DNA of 64,000 nucleotides from the NCBI RefSeq assembly GCF_963576675.1, contig NC_088911.1, positions 28,690,501 to 28,754,500 of the forward strand, given 5' to 3'. A program made the translations under genes and the position numbers. Positions 44,701 through 56,128 of this stretch are shown one piece after another (position 1 is the first letter of the stretch; the number at the start of each line of letters is the position of its first letter). Source of the stretch: Euphorbia lathyris. Taxonomy: Eukaryota > Streptophyta > Magnoliopsida > Malpighiales > Euphorbiaceae. The notes beneath the pieces are model-generated. The model was not told the DNA's origin. It saw nothing but the letters and a program-made list of their open reading frames with translations, and ran no database searches.

Positions 44701-45767
44701 AGGAGGATGGCTGGCTATGGGGACCTGATGTAAAAGGAATATATTCAGTCAGAAGCGGTTATAAGCTAGCAAATGAAGAACATCCGGTTAACGCCTTGCA
44801 GCCGATATTAAAATGGAACCATCTGTGGAATCTGGAAGTTGCACCCAAAATTCGAAACTGCATCTGGAGGCTCTTCTCACAATGCCTACCGACAATGAGT
44901 AATCTTGAAGTGCGTCATAGTAATCATCCTAACATATGCCCGGTTTGCAAAATCCTAAATGAGACGGAACAACTTCTGTTCGCGGTCTGCAGCCTATCAA
45001 GACAGATATGGGAGATATTTTTCCGAGACCAGAGAGTATCTCAAGTAGACAATTTCCTGGAATGGTTTGGATCAAAGTTGTCAGAAGGGGGTGTTAAGGA
45101 GGCCAGCGGTATGGCGGTAGTAATCTGGTATATATGGAAAAACAGAAATGAGGTAGTTTGGAAAGATCACAGGTCTAGCCCAACATAGATTTTATTCCAG
45201 ATAAAACAGGAGATTCAGAATTGGAAGGCAGCCCAGGAAATACACCAACAAGTCAACAGCCAAAGCTTGCATTCACCGATCAAGTGGATTCGTCCTGCAG
45301 AGGGGTTTCTAGCCTGTAACGTGGATGCAGGGATTTTCAAAGAAACAGGTCACTGCTCGGTGGGCTTCATTCTGCGCAACAGAGAAGGCGACTGCTTGTA
45401 TGCGTATCACGGGGCATTGATAGGAATGTATGATCCGAAACTGGCTGAAGCGATGGCACTTAAAGAGGCATTATCCTGGATCAAATCAGCAGGATTAAGC
45501 AAAATAGAAGTTCGCACTGACTGCCTTTCTGTTATTCAGGAGTTACAATCCAACACCTCTCACAATTCATATTTATTTGATGTTATTTCTTTTTGTTTAG
45601 AGTTAATTCAAGAGTTAGACCTAGTCACCATCTCTTTTGTAAAGCGTTCAGCAAATTCAGCAGCTCACTGCTTAGCACGAGCGGTTGTATCAGAGTCTGT
45701 TCGTGGAGAGTGGAATTATCTATCTCCGTTCCTTTTTGATATTCTTTCGGCCGATTTGGCAAGTTAA
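41712..45767 (+). pseudogene. LINE-3 ORF2: endonuclease, RT, zf-RVT and RNase H, two nonsense codons
   Basis: One register spans 1,352 codons. Endonuclease motifs are SWNYHGLGNPQTV, CCISDFNDLL, GYPFTWETGRG and CSDHSAIML. The linker has FWLRDGDTNTRYFH. RT motifs are MHPDKSSGPDGLNP, LIPKKQDV, LRPIALCNVIFKI, ALKLDMSKAYDRV, RQGDPISPFLFLICAEG and catalytic FADDIFLFF. TAG at 44142-44144 precedes FCDEVNKMLNRFWW in the thumb region. zf-RVT follows (EVAPKIRNCIWRLFSQCLPT, CPVCKILNETEQLLFAVC). TAG at 45186-45188 lies in the linker before RNase H (CNVDAGIFK, LAEAMALKEAL, VRTDCLSVIQ, NSAAHCLARA). Both stops fit CAG to TAG changes. All catalytic motifs are retained. Confidence 0.92.
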
Positions 45768-46149
45768 TAAAATACGCATTCTTTTAAAAAAAAAAATATA
45801 TGTTAAAGTACGAAGTTACAGTTTTTTTTTTTTTTTTAACTTTTCCCTTGGTTTTTATTAAATGAATTTTTTATATAATAATGTGTGAAAAAATTACGTT
45901 TTCTCTTTGGGCATATCTTGTGGTATTATTCCATTTATCTGAATGTGATTTAAGAAAGTGATATTTTTGGAGTTGTTTGTTTTCAATTATAATTATCAAT
46001 ATTTTTGTTAAAAGAAAAACAAAAACAAAAAGTAGCTGCAAAACAAAAGTAGTAAAGTGACAATTTAAGTCATAGGCAAAACAAATAAGGTCCTTATTAA
46101 AAAAATTGTCCCTCAAAAATTTCAATATATTACTTTTTTTTTTTTTCCA

Positions 46150-46252
46150 TCATTGGATGGGTGATGAACTTTGACAAAGTAAGCTCATCCAATAATAGAA
46201 AAAACAAAATAAATCTTACTTTATCAAAAACAAAGTAAGCATAGAAGGCACC
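46150..46252. mobile_element. Second copy of the GGTGCCTTC-ended MITE family, degenerate
   Basis: The right half (TCATCCAATAATAG through AAAACAAAGTAAGCATAGAAGGCACC, 46184-46252) matches the right half of the 5678-5827 element. The left half keeps ATTGGATGGGTGATGAACTTTG and ACAAAGTAAGC but lost the terminal GGT block. A shorter hairpin of the same family (ATTACTTTGTT, AATAAAGTAGCCATAG) lies at 53529-53563. Confidence 0.7.
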
Positions 46253-47681
46253 ATGAAAATATATTTCATTATAAAGTAGATATTATTATGTTTACTAAAT
46301 ATTTTTTTAAGTTTAAAATATCAATTATTTTGATCTTTTAAAATAATATTAATATGTGTATATTTTTTTTATAGTCCCATATATATACATATAGACCTAG
46401 CATATTTTTGGTCTCTCTCTAGCTTTGGGTCCTAGACCAACACATCTCTGACTTAATGAGGAAATTACACTATAAATCATCTTTAAAATTTATTTTATAA
46501 TTAACTATTCACTTTTTTCTAATATTATCATTGTATGTATTTTAATTCTAATTTTGTCAAATTGCAGTTATATAACATTAAATTATTAATTATTTATTCT
46601 AAACTCATTACTCAAATCTATATTCAAGCCACTATCTATTACTTTTTTCTTCTGCGTTCTTTGTTTGCGTTTTTTATTTTTGATGTTTATGAATTTGACT
46701 GTCTTCTTCACATATATTCTAGATTTCTTTTTGTAAAGGTGTTCTTGTTTGAAAATTTAGCCATCAAATGATTTCTGAAGCTATTTCAACAGAGAAGGAA
46801 TCCATAGTTCCTAAACAACCCATTAAAAAAAACAGAAAAAACCAAAAATTGTAATGAATCGTGAAAATAAAGAAGGAATCGCAAAAAAAACCTTGTTAAG
46901 TAAGCTATGCTTCAGCCATGAAAATTTTCAAACTATGAACACACTTTTCTGAATTTCATGTAAATTGAATTGAAAAGGTTTGCAAAAGTCAGTTTTTTTT
47001 TTAATTTTCTGTCATTTTTAAAATTAAATTGTGCAATTCTTTAAAAAACACAAAACATGAATCTGAATTTGGATTCAAAATAAACCAAGAAGATGAAAAT
47101 ACAGTTCTTCTTAATCAGTTGAAGGGAATAGTTTATTATCAGTCTAAAATGAAAATACAGTTCTCTTTAATCAGTTTTTTTTTTCTGCAATGAAATGAAT
47201 ATTGCTTTAAATCTTTAATCTTATAGTAACTTTTCACAGTACATGAATTTCAGAAAATGAATAAAAAAAAAAAGAACTGTTTTAATTTATATTTTGGATT
47301 CTCATTCCTACCTCGGAAAAGAAGTGAAGATCGGTGTACAATTTTTTTTTTTTAAAAGAAATCAGTGTTCAAATTTTGATGTTTTTCATTTAATTTAATG
47401 TTTTAATAATAATTATATATACTTCTAATTTTAAGGGATGCGTTGGTTATATGATAAAATAGTTTATTATTTTCAAAATTTGACAAATTTGAAGTTTAGT
47501 TGTAAGTTTGAGACATCTGTAATTAACTTGATCATTGTGTAACTTACCCTGACTTAATCCCAGGCCGGCCCGTGCGGTTGCTGTTTAGCTAACTTGATGG
47601 ATTCATTGATTAGGCCTGAATTGGACATAAATTAATGAGAAAATTATATAGAAATTCATCTTTTAGAAATTATTTATAACT

Positions 47682-47918
47682 ATATCAAGTCATAATTTTG
47701 GATTATATCAAACTAGTAAAATCAGTATTTTTAATATATTTTAAGGATTAGAATTTATAAATTAGAAGTCTAGAATATATTTTTTAGGGTTTATGATATA
47801 TGAATTGGAGTCTAGAATTTTTAAATTATGGTGTAAAATCATAATATATAGAAAATAATGACATATTAAGAATTAAGTTTGGTAATATGACTTAATTATA
47901 ATTTTGTAGTTAATTATG
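47682..47918 (-). repeat. Dispersed repeat, copy 2 (inverted relative to 4541-4787)
   Basis: The reverse complement follows copy 1 block by block (CATAATTAACTA, AAACTTAATTCT, ATGTCATTATTTTC, ACACCATAATTTAAAAATTC, CTCCAATTCAT). The two copies are about 43 kb apart in opposite orientation. Confidence 0.6.
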
Positions 47919-48535
47919 AGGTGTGGGCTACTGTTATTTTGTTGTAAACAAAGTAAAATTTACGTTGCTGTGATCACCATTGATTTGATACTAGAATAAA
48001 ATATAGTAATGATTGATTCAATTAGTTTTAAATTGGTAACTGTTTCATCCGGTTACAATTTTTTTTTTAATTAACCTCCTTCCTCAATTACTCTTCCTTC
48101 CCCACTAATGCTTCGATTTTTTTTTTATTGGAGTTTGATAGGTTGTTATTCTCATCCCACTCACAAATTGGCTTAAACTGTTAAAAGAAAAAAAATTACT
48201 AATGTTGGCAAAAATTCATAAACTAGCTTCAAAAGTATAAAACCAAAAAGTGAAATCACTAATTATGGAAAAAATCACTTAAAACCTTTAAATTTTACCA
48301 AAAATAATTCAGTTTACACATTATTCACATGAAATCATACTTAATTTTAGTAAATTATTAGTATTTATTATTATCCAAAAAAATCATTAATTTCATGTAA
48401 AATTTAAATCCTATATTATCAGAAGTAATTCATGTAAATCCACCAACTTTGCGAAAAATCAAGTTTCAGGCAAAACTGAACTTATCCTCTATTGTTAGAT
48501 TTTATTTACGTAAAAAGCAAATTATGAACGTTAAA

Positions 48536-51500
48536 TAGAAACCTTGTGAAAATAGAGTTTTACATAAAACCTTTGAAATTAACGTAAATCTTTTATTTTT
48601 AGATATAATTATGTATAGTTTGACTAAATTACGTAATCTTTTTATTTTAGGGGGGAAAAAATTCACAAACCTTGTGAAAATAGAGTTTTACGTAAAGCCT
48701 ATGAATTTTACGTAAAGCTTTTATTTTTAGACATAATTTACGTAAGGTTTGACTAAATTTACGTAACCCTTTTACTTTACGAGAAAAATCCACAACCATT
48801 GTGAAAGTTAGAGTTTTACATAAAACCTTTGAACTTTACGTAAATATTTTATTTTTAGATATAATTTACGTATAGTTTGACTAAATTTATATAACATTTT
48901 TATTTTAGGAGAAAAAAATTCACAAACCTTGTGAAAATAGAGTTTTACGTAAAACCTATGAATTTTACGTAAATCTTTTATATTTTGATATAAATGACGT
49001 TAAGTTGGACATAATTTACGTAACCTTGTTATTTTAGGAGAAAAAATCCACAAACCTTGTGAAAATTAGAGTTTTACACATAAAACCTTTGAACTTAACG
49101 TAAATCTTTTATATTTCGATATAATTTTCGTAGAGTTTGACTAAATTTACGTAATCTTTTTAGTTTAGGCGGAAAAAATTGACAAACCTTGTGAAAATAG
49201 AGTTTTACGTAAAACCTGTGAATTTTACGTAAATCTTTTATTTTTAGACATAATTTACATAAGGTTGACTAAATTTACGTAAACCTTTTACTTTAGGAGA
49301 AAAATTCACAAACATTGTGAAAAATAGAGTTTTATGTAAAACCTTTGAACTTTAAATAAATCTTTTATTTTTAGATATAATTTACGTATAGTTTGACTAA
49401 ATTTATATAACCTTCTTATTTTAGGATAAAAAAATTCACAAACCTTGTGAAAAATTGAGTTTTACATAAAACTTTTAAACTTTACGTAAATCATTGATTT
49501 TTAGATATAATTTACGTAAAGTTTGACTAAATTTACGTAATCTTGTTACTTTAGGAAATAAAATCCAGAAACCTTGTGAAAAATAGAGTTTTACGTAAAA
49601 TATTTGAACTTTACGTAAATCTTTTATTTTTAGACATAATTTACGTAAAGTTAGACTAAATTTACGTAACCTTGTTATTTTAGGAGATAAAATACAGAAA
49701 CCTTGTGAAATATAAAGTTTTCTGTAAAAAATTTAGATTTTACGCAAATCTTTTATTTTTAGATATAATTTATGTAAGGTTTGACTAAATTTACGTAACC
49801 CTTTTATTTTATGAGAAAAATCCATAAATCTTGTGAAAAATGGAGTTTTACGTAATACCTTTGAACTTTACGTAAATATTTTATTTTTAGACATAATTTA
49901 AGTATACTTTGACTAAATTTAGGCAACCTTTTTATTTTAGGAGAAAAAAATTCACAAACCTTTTGAAAATAGAGTTTTACGTAAAACCTATGAATTTTAC
50001 GTAAGGTTTGACTAAATTTATGTAACCCTTTTACTTTAGGAGAAACATCAATAAACATTGTGAAAATTAGAGTTTTACGTAAAACCTTTGAACTTTACGT
50101 AAATATTTTATTTTTAGATATAATTTACGTATAGTTTGACTGATTAATTCACAAACCTTGTAAAAATAGAGTTTTACGTAAAACCTATGAATTTTACGTA
50201 AATCTTTTATTTTTAGACATAATTTACGTAAGGTTTGACTAAATTTACGTAACCCTTTTACTTTAGGAGAAAAGTTCACAAACATTGTGAAAATTAGAGT
50301 TTTACGTAAAACCTTTGAACTTTACGTAAATATTTTATTTTTAGATATAATTTACGTATAGTTTGACTAAATTTATGTAACATTTTTATTTTAGGAGAAA
50401 AAAATTCACAAACCTTGTGAAAATAGAGTTTTACGTAAATCTTTTATTTTTAGACATAATTTACGTAAGGTTTGACTAAATTTACGTAACCATTTTAGTT
50501 TAGGAGAAACAATCTTGTGAAAATAGAGTTTTACGTAAAACCTATGAATTTTACGTAAATCTTTTATTTTTATACATAATTTATGTAAGGTTTGACGAAA
50601 TTTACGTAACCTTGTTATTTTAGGAAAAAAAATCCACAAACCTTGTGAAAATTGGAGTTTTACGTAAAACCTTTGAACTTTATGTAAATCTTTTATTTTT
50701 AGATATAATTTACGTATATTTTGACTAAATTTTTGTAACCTTTTTTATTTAGGAGAAAAATTCACAAACCTTGTGAAAATAGAGTTTTACGTAAAAACTA
50801 TGAATTTTATGTAAATCTTTTATTTTTTGACATAATTTATGTAAGGTTTGACTAAATTTACGTAAGGTTTGACTAAATTTACGTAGCCTTGTTATTTTAG
50901 GAGAAAACATCTACAAAGCTTGTGAAAATTGGAGTTTTACGTAAAATCTTTAAACTTTACGTAAATCTTTTATTTTTATATAGAATTTACGTATAGTTTG
51001 ACTAAAATTACATAACCTTTTTTATTTAGGAGAAAAAAATTCACAAACCTTGTGAAAGTAGAGTTTTACGTAAAACCTATGAATTTTACGTAAATCTTTT
51101 ATTTTTTGACATAAATTACATAAAGTTGGACATAATTTACATAACCTTGTTTTTATAGGATGAAAAATCCACAAACGTTGTGAAAATGAGAGTTTTACGT
51201 AAAACCTTTGAACTTTATGTAAATCTTTTATTTTAGATATAATTTACGTATAGTTTGACTAAGTTTACGTAACCTTTTTTATTTAGAAGAAAAAATTCAT
51301 GAACCTTGTGAAAATAGAGTTTTACGTAAAACCTCTGAAGTTTACTTAAATCTTTTATTTTTAGACATAATTTACGTAAGGTTTTTCTAAATTTACGTAA
51401 CCCTTTTACTTTAGGAGAAAAATCCATAAATCTTGTGAAAATTATAGTTTTACGTAAAACCTTTGAACTTTATGTAAATCTTTTATTTTTAGATATAATT

Positions 51501-53146
51501 TACGTATAGTTTGACTAAATTTACGTAACCTTTTATTTTAAGAAAAAAAATCACAAACCTTGTGAAAATAGAGTTTTACGTAAAACCTATGAATTTTACG
51601 TAAATCTTTTATTTTTTGACATAATTTACGTAAGGTCTGATAAATTTACGTAACCTTTTTATTTTAGGAGAAAAAATCTACAAAACTTGTGAAAATTTGA
51701 GTTTTACATAAAACCTTTGAACTTTATGTCAATCTTTTATTTTTATATATAATTTACGTATCGTTTGACTAAAATTACGTAACCTTTTTTATTTAGGAGA
51801 AAAAAATTCACAAACCTTGTGAAAGTAGAGTTTTACATAAAACCTATAAATTTTACGTAAATCTTTTTTTTTTTTGACATAAATTGCATAAAGTTGGACA
51901 TAATTAACGTAACCTTGTTATTATAGAATGAAAAACCACAAATATTGTGAAAATTAGAGTTTTACGTAAAACCTTTGAACTTTACGTAAATCTTTTAGTT
52001 TTAGATATAATTTACGTATAGTTTGACTAAATTTACGTTACCTTTTTATTTTAGGAGAAAAAAATTCACAAACCTTATGAAAATAGAGTTTTACGTAAAA
52101 CCTATGAATTTTATGTAAATCTTTTATTTTTAGACATAATTTACGTAAGGTTTGACTAAATCTACGTAATCCTTTTACTTTAGTAGAAAAAATCTACAAA
52201 CCTTGTGAAAATTAGAGTTTTACCGTAAAACCGTTGAACTTTACGTAAATCTTTTAGTTTTAGATATAATTTACGTATAGTTTGACTAAATTTACGTTAC
52301 CTTTTTATTTTAGGAGAAAAAAATTCACAAACCTTATGAAAATAGAGTTTTACGTAAAACCTATGAATTTTATGTAAATCTTTTATTTTTAGACATAATT
52401 TACGTAAGGTTTGACTAAATCTACGTAATCCTTTTACTTTAGTAGAAAAAATCTACAAACCTTGTGAAAATTAGAGTTTTACCGTAAAACCGTTGAACTT
52501 TACGTAAATCTTTTATTTTTAGATATAATTTACGTATAGTTTTACTAAATTTATGTTACCTTTTTATTTTAGGAGAAAAAAATTCACAAACCTTGTGAAA
52601 ATAGAGTTTTATGTAAAACCTATGAATTTTACGTAAATCTTTTATTTTTAGACATAATTTATGTAAGGTTTGACTAAATTTACGTAACCTTGTTATTTTA
52701 GGAGAAAAAATCCACAAACCTTGTGAAAATTAGAATTTTACGTAAAACCTTTGAACTTTACGTAAATCTTTTATTTTTAAATATAATATACGTATAGTTT
52801 GACTAAATTTACGTAATCTTTTTATTTTAGGAGAAAAAAATTCACAAATCTTGTGAAAATAGAGTTTTACGTAAAACCTATGAAATTTACGTAAATCTTT
52901 TATTTTTTTGACATAATTTACGTAAGGTTTGAATAAATTTACGTAACCTTGTTATTTTGGGAGAAAAAATCTACAAAGCTTATGAAAATTGGAGTTTTAT
53001 GTAAAACTTTTGAACTTTACATAAATCTTTTATTTTTAGATAATTTACGTATAGCTTGACTAAATTTACATAACATTTTTTATTTAGGAGAAAAAAATTC
53101 ATAAACCTTGTTAAAATAGAGTTTTACGTAAATCTTTTATTTTATC
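48536..53146. repeat. Satellite array, about 36 units of roughly 126 bp, rich in TTTACGTAA
   Basis: The unit reads approximately: CACAAACCTTGTGAAAATAG, AGTTTTACGTAAAACCTATG, AATTTTACGTAAATCTTTTA, TTTTTAGACATAATTTACGT, AAGGTTTGACTAAATTTACG, TAACCCTTTTACTTTAGGAG. Two unit types alternate for much of the array (ACCTATGAATTTTACG with AGACATAA, versus ACCTTTGAACTTTACG with AGATATAATTTACGTATAG), giving a dimer of about 252 bp. Each unit has about four ACGT cores in inverted-repeat settings. The edges are more degenerate than the centre, and some units are partial (for example near 50430 and 53130). Minus-strand frames across it are repeat translations. Confidence 0.95.
51957..52470. repeat. Recent duplication of a two-unit block within the satellite
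   Basis: The blocks starting near 51957 and 52215 are nearly identical for about 257 bp. They share unusual variants not common elsewhere (CTTTTAGTTTTAG, TTTACGTTACC, ACCTTATGAAAATAG, AAATCTACGTAATCC, TTTAGTAGAAAAAATC). This marks a late unequal-exchange event with a dimer-length period. Confidence 0.82.
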
Positions 53147-53737
53147 AGTTCCTATGTTAAATATCTAACATATTGTTCAGTTATCGTATTTTAAAATTTA
53201 TTGTTTAGTTCTGATTTTTTATTTTGATCAACAGTTTTATCACTTAAATTTTTAAATTATTGAACAGATTAATCCTTTATAAGGGACTAAACTGTTGAAT
53301 TGAGTTAAAATTAAGGACTTAATAGTGTATTATTAACATATAATAACTAAATAATAATTAAATTAAAATAGAGGGACTTATATATTATTTACCTTATAAT
53401 TAATAATCTTTAAAATTTCCATAATTAAATATTACCTGTTATAACAGGTTACATTTTTTATTAATTTTAATTAATATAATTTTAATTAACACATGTTCAA
53501 ATACTATTGGATACTAAAAGAAAGTATGATTACTTTGTTGCAAAATAAAGTAGCCATAGAATTTATCTAATTATGATAGTGTTGTAATTGGCCCTAAATT
53601 AATTGATTTTGTTGGGTAATTAAAAGCCCAGTCATATAACATAAGTACTGAAATTGGGCCTAAATTCAAGGGTTTCTTTGTCTATCGGCTGTTATTGGCA
53701 TCAAGGAGGAAGAGAGCTGAAACCAGAGACGGAAAAG
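53147..53737. other. Spacer and 5' region of the small membrane-protein gene
   Basis: AT-rich sequence after the satellite includes the MITE-family hairpin at 53529-53563. The last 100 bp before the ATG is less AT-rich and purine-rich (GGAGGAAGAGAGCTGAAACC) and is probably the 5' UTR. I cannot place a TATA box with confidence. Confidence 0.4.
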
Positions 53738-56128
53738 ATGATATACCGAAGATGGAGTCTGTTAACCGGTCCCATGGCTGTCGTCGGCGGTGTCGTGGCT
53801 ACGATTGTCGTTGCCAACTTTATCTTCGTCGAAAACGTAAACTCTCCTCTTTTCTTTCGATTTTCAATCCCTTAATTTGCCACATAATTTAGGAAGTCGA
53901 ATTTTCTTCGATGAATCGAAAAAATACTTCGATAACGAGAAGAGATTCTTCGGTGTTAGATCTTTCCCTGTTCGATTGCATTGAGCTCCGAATAGATAAC
54001 AGATTCTAGGGAACTGTTATCGATCCTTGTTTATGTACTTTCGGAGTTTATGTAGTTTTACTATACATGATTTTCGATGTGGAATCGCTGATTACTAAAA
54101 TTTTGACTCGATTGAACCCTAATAGATTTTAATTTTTGGGTTGGGGAGAGGTGCCTGTAATTGGAAATCATCATGTGAATATAGTGTTGTGATTGATATG
54201 ATCTGTCATTATCAAAGAAAAAAAGAGATATGATCTGTCGTTTTCAGAGTGTTTGTGACGAATGAACATGTGTTGTATGCCTGCAACTTGAGATTTCACT
54301 CCTTGTTTATGAGCAGCTAAGGGATAGAGATTGTTGAGTCGAATCTCTTTCCATTTTGTGTTCATGAATTGCATCTTTCTTCATTGTGACTCTTGTGATG
54401 TTCTGTCTGCCCCACGTAAGTGCAAAAATAAAAGAAATCGACCAAGAATTCTTTTAGGAGACATTTGCAAAGTTTTGGTAGTGGTAGATGGATTCGATTA
54501 ATCAGTTGGAGCACGATTAGAAATCCTTTAGGTGGCTCTTCTTTCAAGTTTGCTGCAGGAATTGAACTTGAAACGTAACTTAAGTACTAGACCCTTCCTA
54601 CTCAAGCCAACATTAATTGATAGGAGACTTTTGCAATTTCTATCGCTGTGATCTACAACCTCTTGTCAAGTCTTGGTGTCAAATTTGCAGAATATAAGAT
54701 GTTATATGTTCCGTACTCCAATGGAAACACTGCATTTGTCATTTAAGGATTTTAGATCATCGAAGTCAAGCTTTTGTTATCCTTTTCTATGTCATAGTCT
54801 AGATGTTATCAATTTGTTTTCATGGCTTTTGAACATAGTTATCAAAGGCACACCTGGCGCTAAGGTCAAAGCATGTCGTCTGAGAAGCCAAAAGGTGGCC
54901 TCTGTTCAAGAGGTCTGTGCCTGACACCTTTCTAATCCTAGCGCCTTGCCAAAGGTGTGTCAAGCAAGGTGCAATTTTAGAAGCTACACAGTTTTTCTCA
55001 GGGTTCAAGTTAAAATAGGATGTTTTAATCTCCGCTCTTTCTTACTTATGTAATCTACAGCTGAAATTAAATTAGAATGAAAAAGAAATAGATGAAAAAG
55101 GAGAGAAGATTTTGACAGCAGAAATATCACAAAGAACAGAAAAACGCTGCTCTATTTTGAAGAGTACAGGAATATCGCAAATGGAGACTTTAGTCTTGGC
55201 GATAATTAGTTATTAGACTATTAATTAAATAACTTAGGATTTGGTTCAATTTTGTTTTCAGATTTAGAATTTTTATTATGAAGTATGATTATTGAAGAGT
55301 TACTAGTTAATTTGGAGTTTATTTCATGCATTTTGTGATTAAGATTATGGATAATTGGATATGCTTTAGTATTTGACTATTTGTTGCATTTTAGAAATGT
55401 TAATTATTGTTATTTAGGATTTTATATACTCCCTCCATTCCCTTATATAAGTCATTCTAGCAAATTAGTTTTTTCTCCAAATATAAGTAATTCTAGTTTT
55501 CCAAGAATTTTTAGTTTAGTTTTTCGGTACAACCATTAAATTTTTAGTGTTGTCCATGTGTTTTTGAACATTCCAATTCTTATTCCCCAACCATGGAATT
55601 ATTTTTTAGTTAACCAATGTAAATTCATTAATTTGACTCTATATTAATTGTATTTTTTAATTTGTGTGATATACCCTAGAATGACTTATACAAGGGAACC
55701 GTATTATTTTTCCTTAGTGTGCTTTGTGTTGCTCAGGCGCGCATCTGAGCCTTGTGCCTAGGCTCTAGGACTGGCACGACACGCCTGACACAATTATCAC
55801 TTTCTAACATTTATACTGTATATAACCATATGGAACATATATATGAGATAACACGATTTTGACACGAAACTCAAAATTGCCACCTCTATCTAGGACCCCC
55901 TTGCGCCTTCAATAACAATGCTTTCAAAGTTGTTGTTTCGGAATATGCTTATCTGTTTTTCTTGCTTTTGTTGAAGAAATCATTTATGCTGGATGATTTC
56001 ATAAATTGATGATCACGACAGTGTGTAGTCATACTCATTCTAACATATTATAATATATTCGGGAATTGCAGGATCGATTCCTTAAACCAGAGCAAAGGAA
56101 GCCAGTTTCGTCACCATCAACCAAATAG
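53738..56128 (+). CDS. Small single-pass membrane protein, 51 residues, two exons
   Basis: Exon 1 (53738-53836) encodes 33 residues starting MIYRRWSLLTGP and containing the hydrophobic segment MAVVGGVVATIVVANFIF. Exon 2 (56072-56128) encodes DRFLKPEQRKPVSSPSTK and a stop. The junction is GAAAAC|GTAAAC to TTGCAG|GATCGA, phase 0, with a 2,235-bp intron. The order of a short basic start, one membrane helix (about residues 12-30) and a polar KPEQRK tail looks like a family of very short conserved plant membrane proteins, but I cannot name it. An organelle or endomembrane location is a guess. The clean splice, the pause in AT richness over exon 1 and the absence of stops support a real gene. An alternative is an overlapping upstream ATG at 53654 in the same frame, which I judge less likely. 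Confidence 0.7.
54834..55920. mobile_element. Non-autonomous TIR-like element in the small-gene intron
   Basis: CATAGTTATCAAAGGC at 54834 and GCCTTCAATAACAATG at 55920 are an imperfect inverted pair. Both arms are followed inward by GGCG/CGCC-rich sequence with GCGCCTTG and AGCGCCTTGCC blocks. The element contains a younger MITE at 55429-55701. Class and target duplication are unresolved. Confidence 0.5.
55429..55701. mobile_element. Stowaway-like MITE, 273 bp
   Basis: The left terminus CTCCCTCCATTCCCTTATAT and the right terminus reverse-complemented CGGTTCCCTTGTATAAGTCA share an inverted AAGTCATTCTAG. Both ends are flanked by TA. CTCCCTCC termini and a TA target are typical of mariner-derived Stowaway elements. 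Confidence 0.8.

Larger units (their letters stand above)
40341..45797 (+). mobile_element. LINE-3, full-length L1-type LINE with 14-bp target duplication
   Basis: ATATGTTAAAGTAC lies directly before (40327-40340) and after (45798-45811) the element, perfectly conserved. It has a 5' UTR of about 315 bp, ORF1, ORF2 overlapping as ATGA, a short 3' UTR and an A-run at 45786-45796. This is the only LINE in the window with both ends present. Three nonsense codons and no frameshift are seen. Confidence 0.93.
45812..48535. other. AT-rich intergenic DNA with MITE remnant and dispersed repeat
   Basis: No gene is supported. It holds the MITE at 46150-46252 and the inverted dispersed repeat at 47682-47918. 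A short GC-richer patch near 47562-47580 (CCAGGCCGGCCCGTGCGG) resembles a hAT-type terminus, but no partner end was found. Confidence 0.5.

Noticed and set aside
49804..51427. Minus-strand open frames with repeated KVKGLRKFSQTLRKLCLKIK-type peptides
   Set aside because: They are translations of the 126-bp satellite unit read in one frame. Start and stop positions follow unit variants, and there is no promoter or non-repeat sequence.
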